The notes beneath the pieces are model-generated. The model was given only the letters and a program-made list of their open reading frames with translations. It ran no database searches and had not been told where the DNA came from. Shown here piece after piece: positions 63,381 through 64,000 of a stretch of 64,000 bases of DNA; within the stretch, counting starts at the first letter, position 1; the number at the start of each line of letters is the position of its first letter. A program made the translations under genes and the position numbers. Origin of the DNA: JAFGRU01 sp016934985 (GTDB taxonomy: Bacteria > Desulfobacterota > Desulfuromonadia > Desulfuromonadales > JAAYDE01); contig CAXXJQ010000003.1 in assembly GCA_963665045.2 (NCBI GenBank), forward strand, positions 1,302,001 through 1,366,000. The letters run 5' to 3'.

Positions 63381-64000
63381 TCAGAATAGACGCGCAAGTA
63401 TGGAATCAAGTTTTTCCTTTTCGACAATCTCCATAGACAAAGGTACAACGAAACAGTCTTTTTTAAAATTTTCCTGTTTAATTTTGACGGCATCTTTTTC
63501 AGTGGTAATGAGATAATCAACTCGGTGGCCGATTTCATTGAGATAGGCTATTTCTTTGTTGCCATAGGCTGAATGGTCTTTAAAAGCCGCGGATTCGACG
63601 ATATTAAGCCCCGCGGATTTGAGATCCTTAAAGAATTGTCCAGGGTCGGCAATACCGGCAAAAGCCCCTCCCCGCCTGTCTCTAATTGCGTCCAGGTCAA
63701 GTTGAGCCCCTCCCAATGAATAAATGCTGGTGGAAACCTTATTGCTGCAGAACAAAGCCTCTCCAGGCAGAACAATATCGGGCATAAAACCTTTTTTCAT
63801 ACGCGTAAAAATGAACAGATTTCCACGCTTCAGAGCTGAGGGAAACTCTCTTAGAGGGCCAGCAGGTAGAACTTTCCCTGTGCCGAAAGGACGGATAGCA
63901 TCCATAAGAACGATATCCAGGTCTCTTTTGACGGCCAGGTGTTGAAAACCATCATCAAGAATAACGATTTCCGCCTCAAACTCTTTAACCGCTTGTTCAA
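63381..64000 (-). CDS. lpxK: Tetraacyldisaccharide 4'-kinase, C-terminal part
   Basis: The gene runs off the right edge; the frame remains open to 64000. The visible ~206 residues include DDGFQHLAVKRDLDIVLMDA, RPFGTGKVLPAGPLREF and GIADPGQFFKDL, then VDYLITTEKDAVK, the C-terminal half of LpxK. It phosphorylates the 4' position of lipid A precursor DS-1-P at the inner membrane. Its place at the end of the cluster shows that the region belongs to LPS/lipid A assembly. The P-loop and start are outside the window. Confidence 0.95.
   Translation of the reverse strand, partial: EQAVKEFEAEIVILDDGFQHLAVKRDLDIVLMDAIRPFGTGKVLPAGPLREFPSALKRGNLFIFTRMKKGFMPDIVLPGEALFCSNKVSTSIYSLGGAQLDLDAIRDRRGGAFAGIADPGQFFKDLKSAGLNIVESAAFKDHSAYGNKEIAYLNEIGHRVDYLITTEKDAVKIKQENFKKDCFVVPLSMEIVEKEKLDSILARLF

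Overview
The window reads as a chromosome segment of an anaerobic or micro-oxic Gram-negative bacterium, most probably a deltaproteobacterial lineage such as the Desulfuromonadia. That placement is an inference. It rests on a hydrogenase-like Ehr/Hyf membrane complex, a ferredoxin-dependent 2-oxoacid oxidoreductase with fused beta and gamma chains, rubrerythrin, ferritin, formate-tetrahydrofolate ligase, and lipid A/LPS genes (lpxK, a Kdo/WaaP-type kinase) that imply an outer membrane. No rRNA or other lineage marker is present.

Layout. 3-5740 (+): a six-gene operon for a complex I/group 4 hydrogenase-like membrane complex whose large subunit lacks all four NiFe-ligating cysteines. 5769-16407: mixed small operons holding an HTH/zinc-ribbon regulator, a DUF3617 lipoprotein, a YheT hydrolase, a periplasmic trypsin-like protease beside a TPR/ankyrin lipoprotein, ferritin, a U32-like protein, a soluble-dehydrogenase-like lipoprotein, an LPS kinase and a Nudix hydrolase. 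16656-24932 (+): fhs, ridA, a sugar-nucleotide-type epimerase, a Do protease, an RNase Z-like hydrolase, and the threonine-to-glycine pair (epimerase-type threonine dehydrogenase plus kbl). 25473-29984 (+): peroxide defence (bcp, PerR/Fur, katG, rubrerythrin). 30626-36973 (-): pgaABCD for export of poly-N-acetylglucosamine. 37664-42875 (-): XRE-cupin regulator, acyl-CoA ligase and the three-gene 2-oxoacid:ferredoxin oxidoreductase. 43343-43429 (-): tRNA-Leu(CAG), followed by trmL (+).

44275-64000 is a lower-GC surface-polysaccharide region. It holds many glycosyltransferases, two ELM1-like proteins, two methyltransferases, a pyruvyltransferase-family protein, a radical SAM protein, a deacetylase-like membrane protein, and finally lpxK running off the right edge. 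Its left part is a patchwork: a complete IS5-type element with inverted repeats and a 4-bp target duplication, an IS30 transposase remnant, a second 5'-truncated copy of trmL, and a complete ISL3 element. Together these suggest that the glycan locus has been assembled or exchanged by recombination next to trmL.

How the parts fit: the left half combines redox energy conversion and ferredoxin-linked 2-oxoacid metabolism with C1 and threonine/glycine metabolism and oxidative-stress protection. The right half builds the cell surface (PNAG export and LPS/glycan assembly). The most interesting items are the Ehr-type complex with a one-cluster ferredoxin/small-subunit fusion, the trmL duplication bracketing a mobile glycan cassette, the start-codon-sequestering hairpin in the ISL3 element, and possible structured RNAs at 21487-21608 and 40427-40484.
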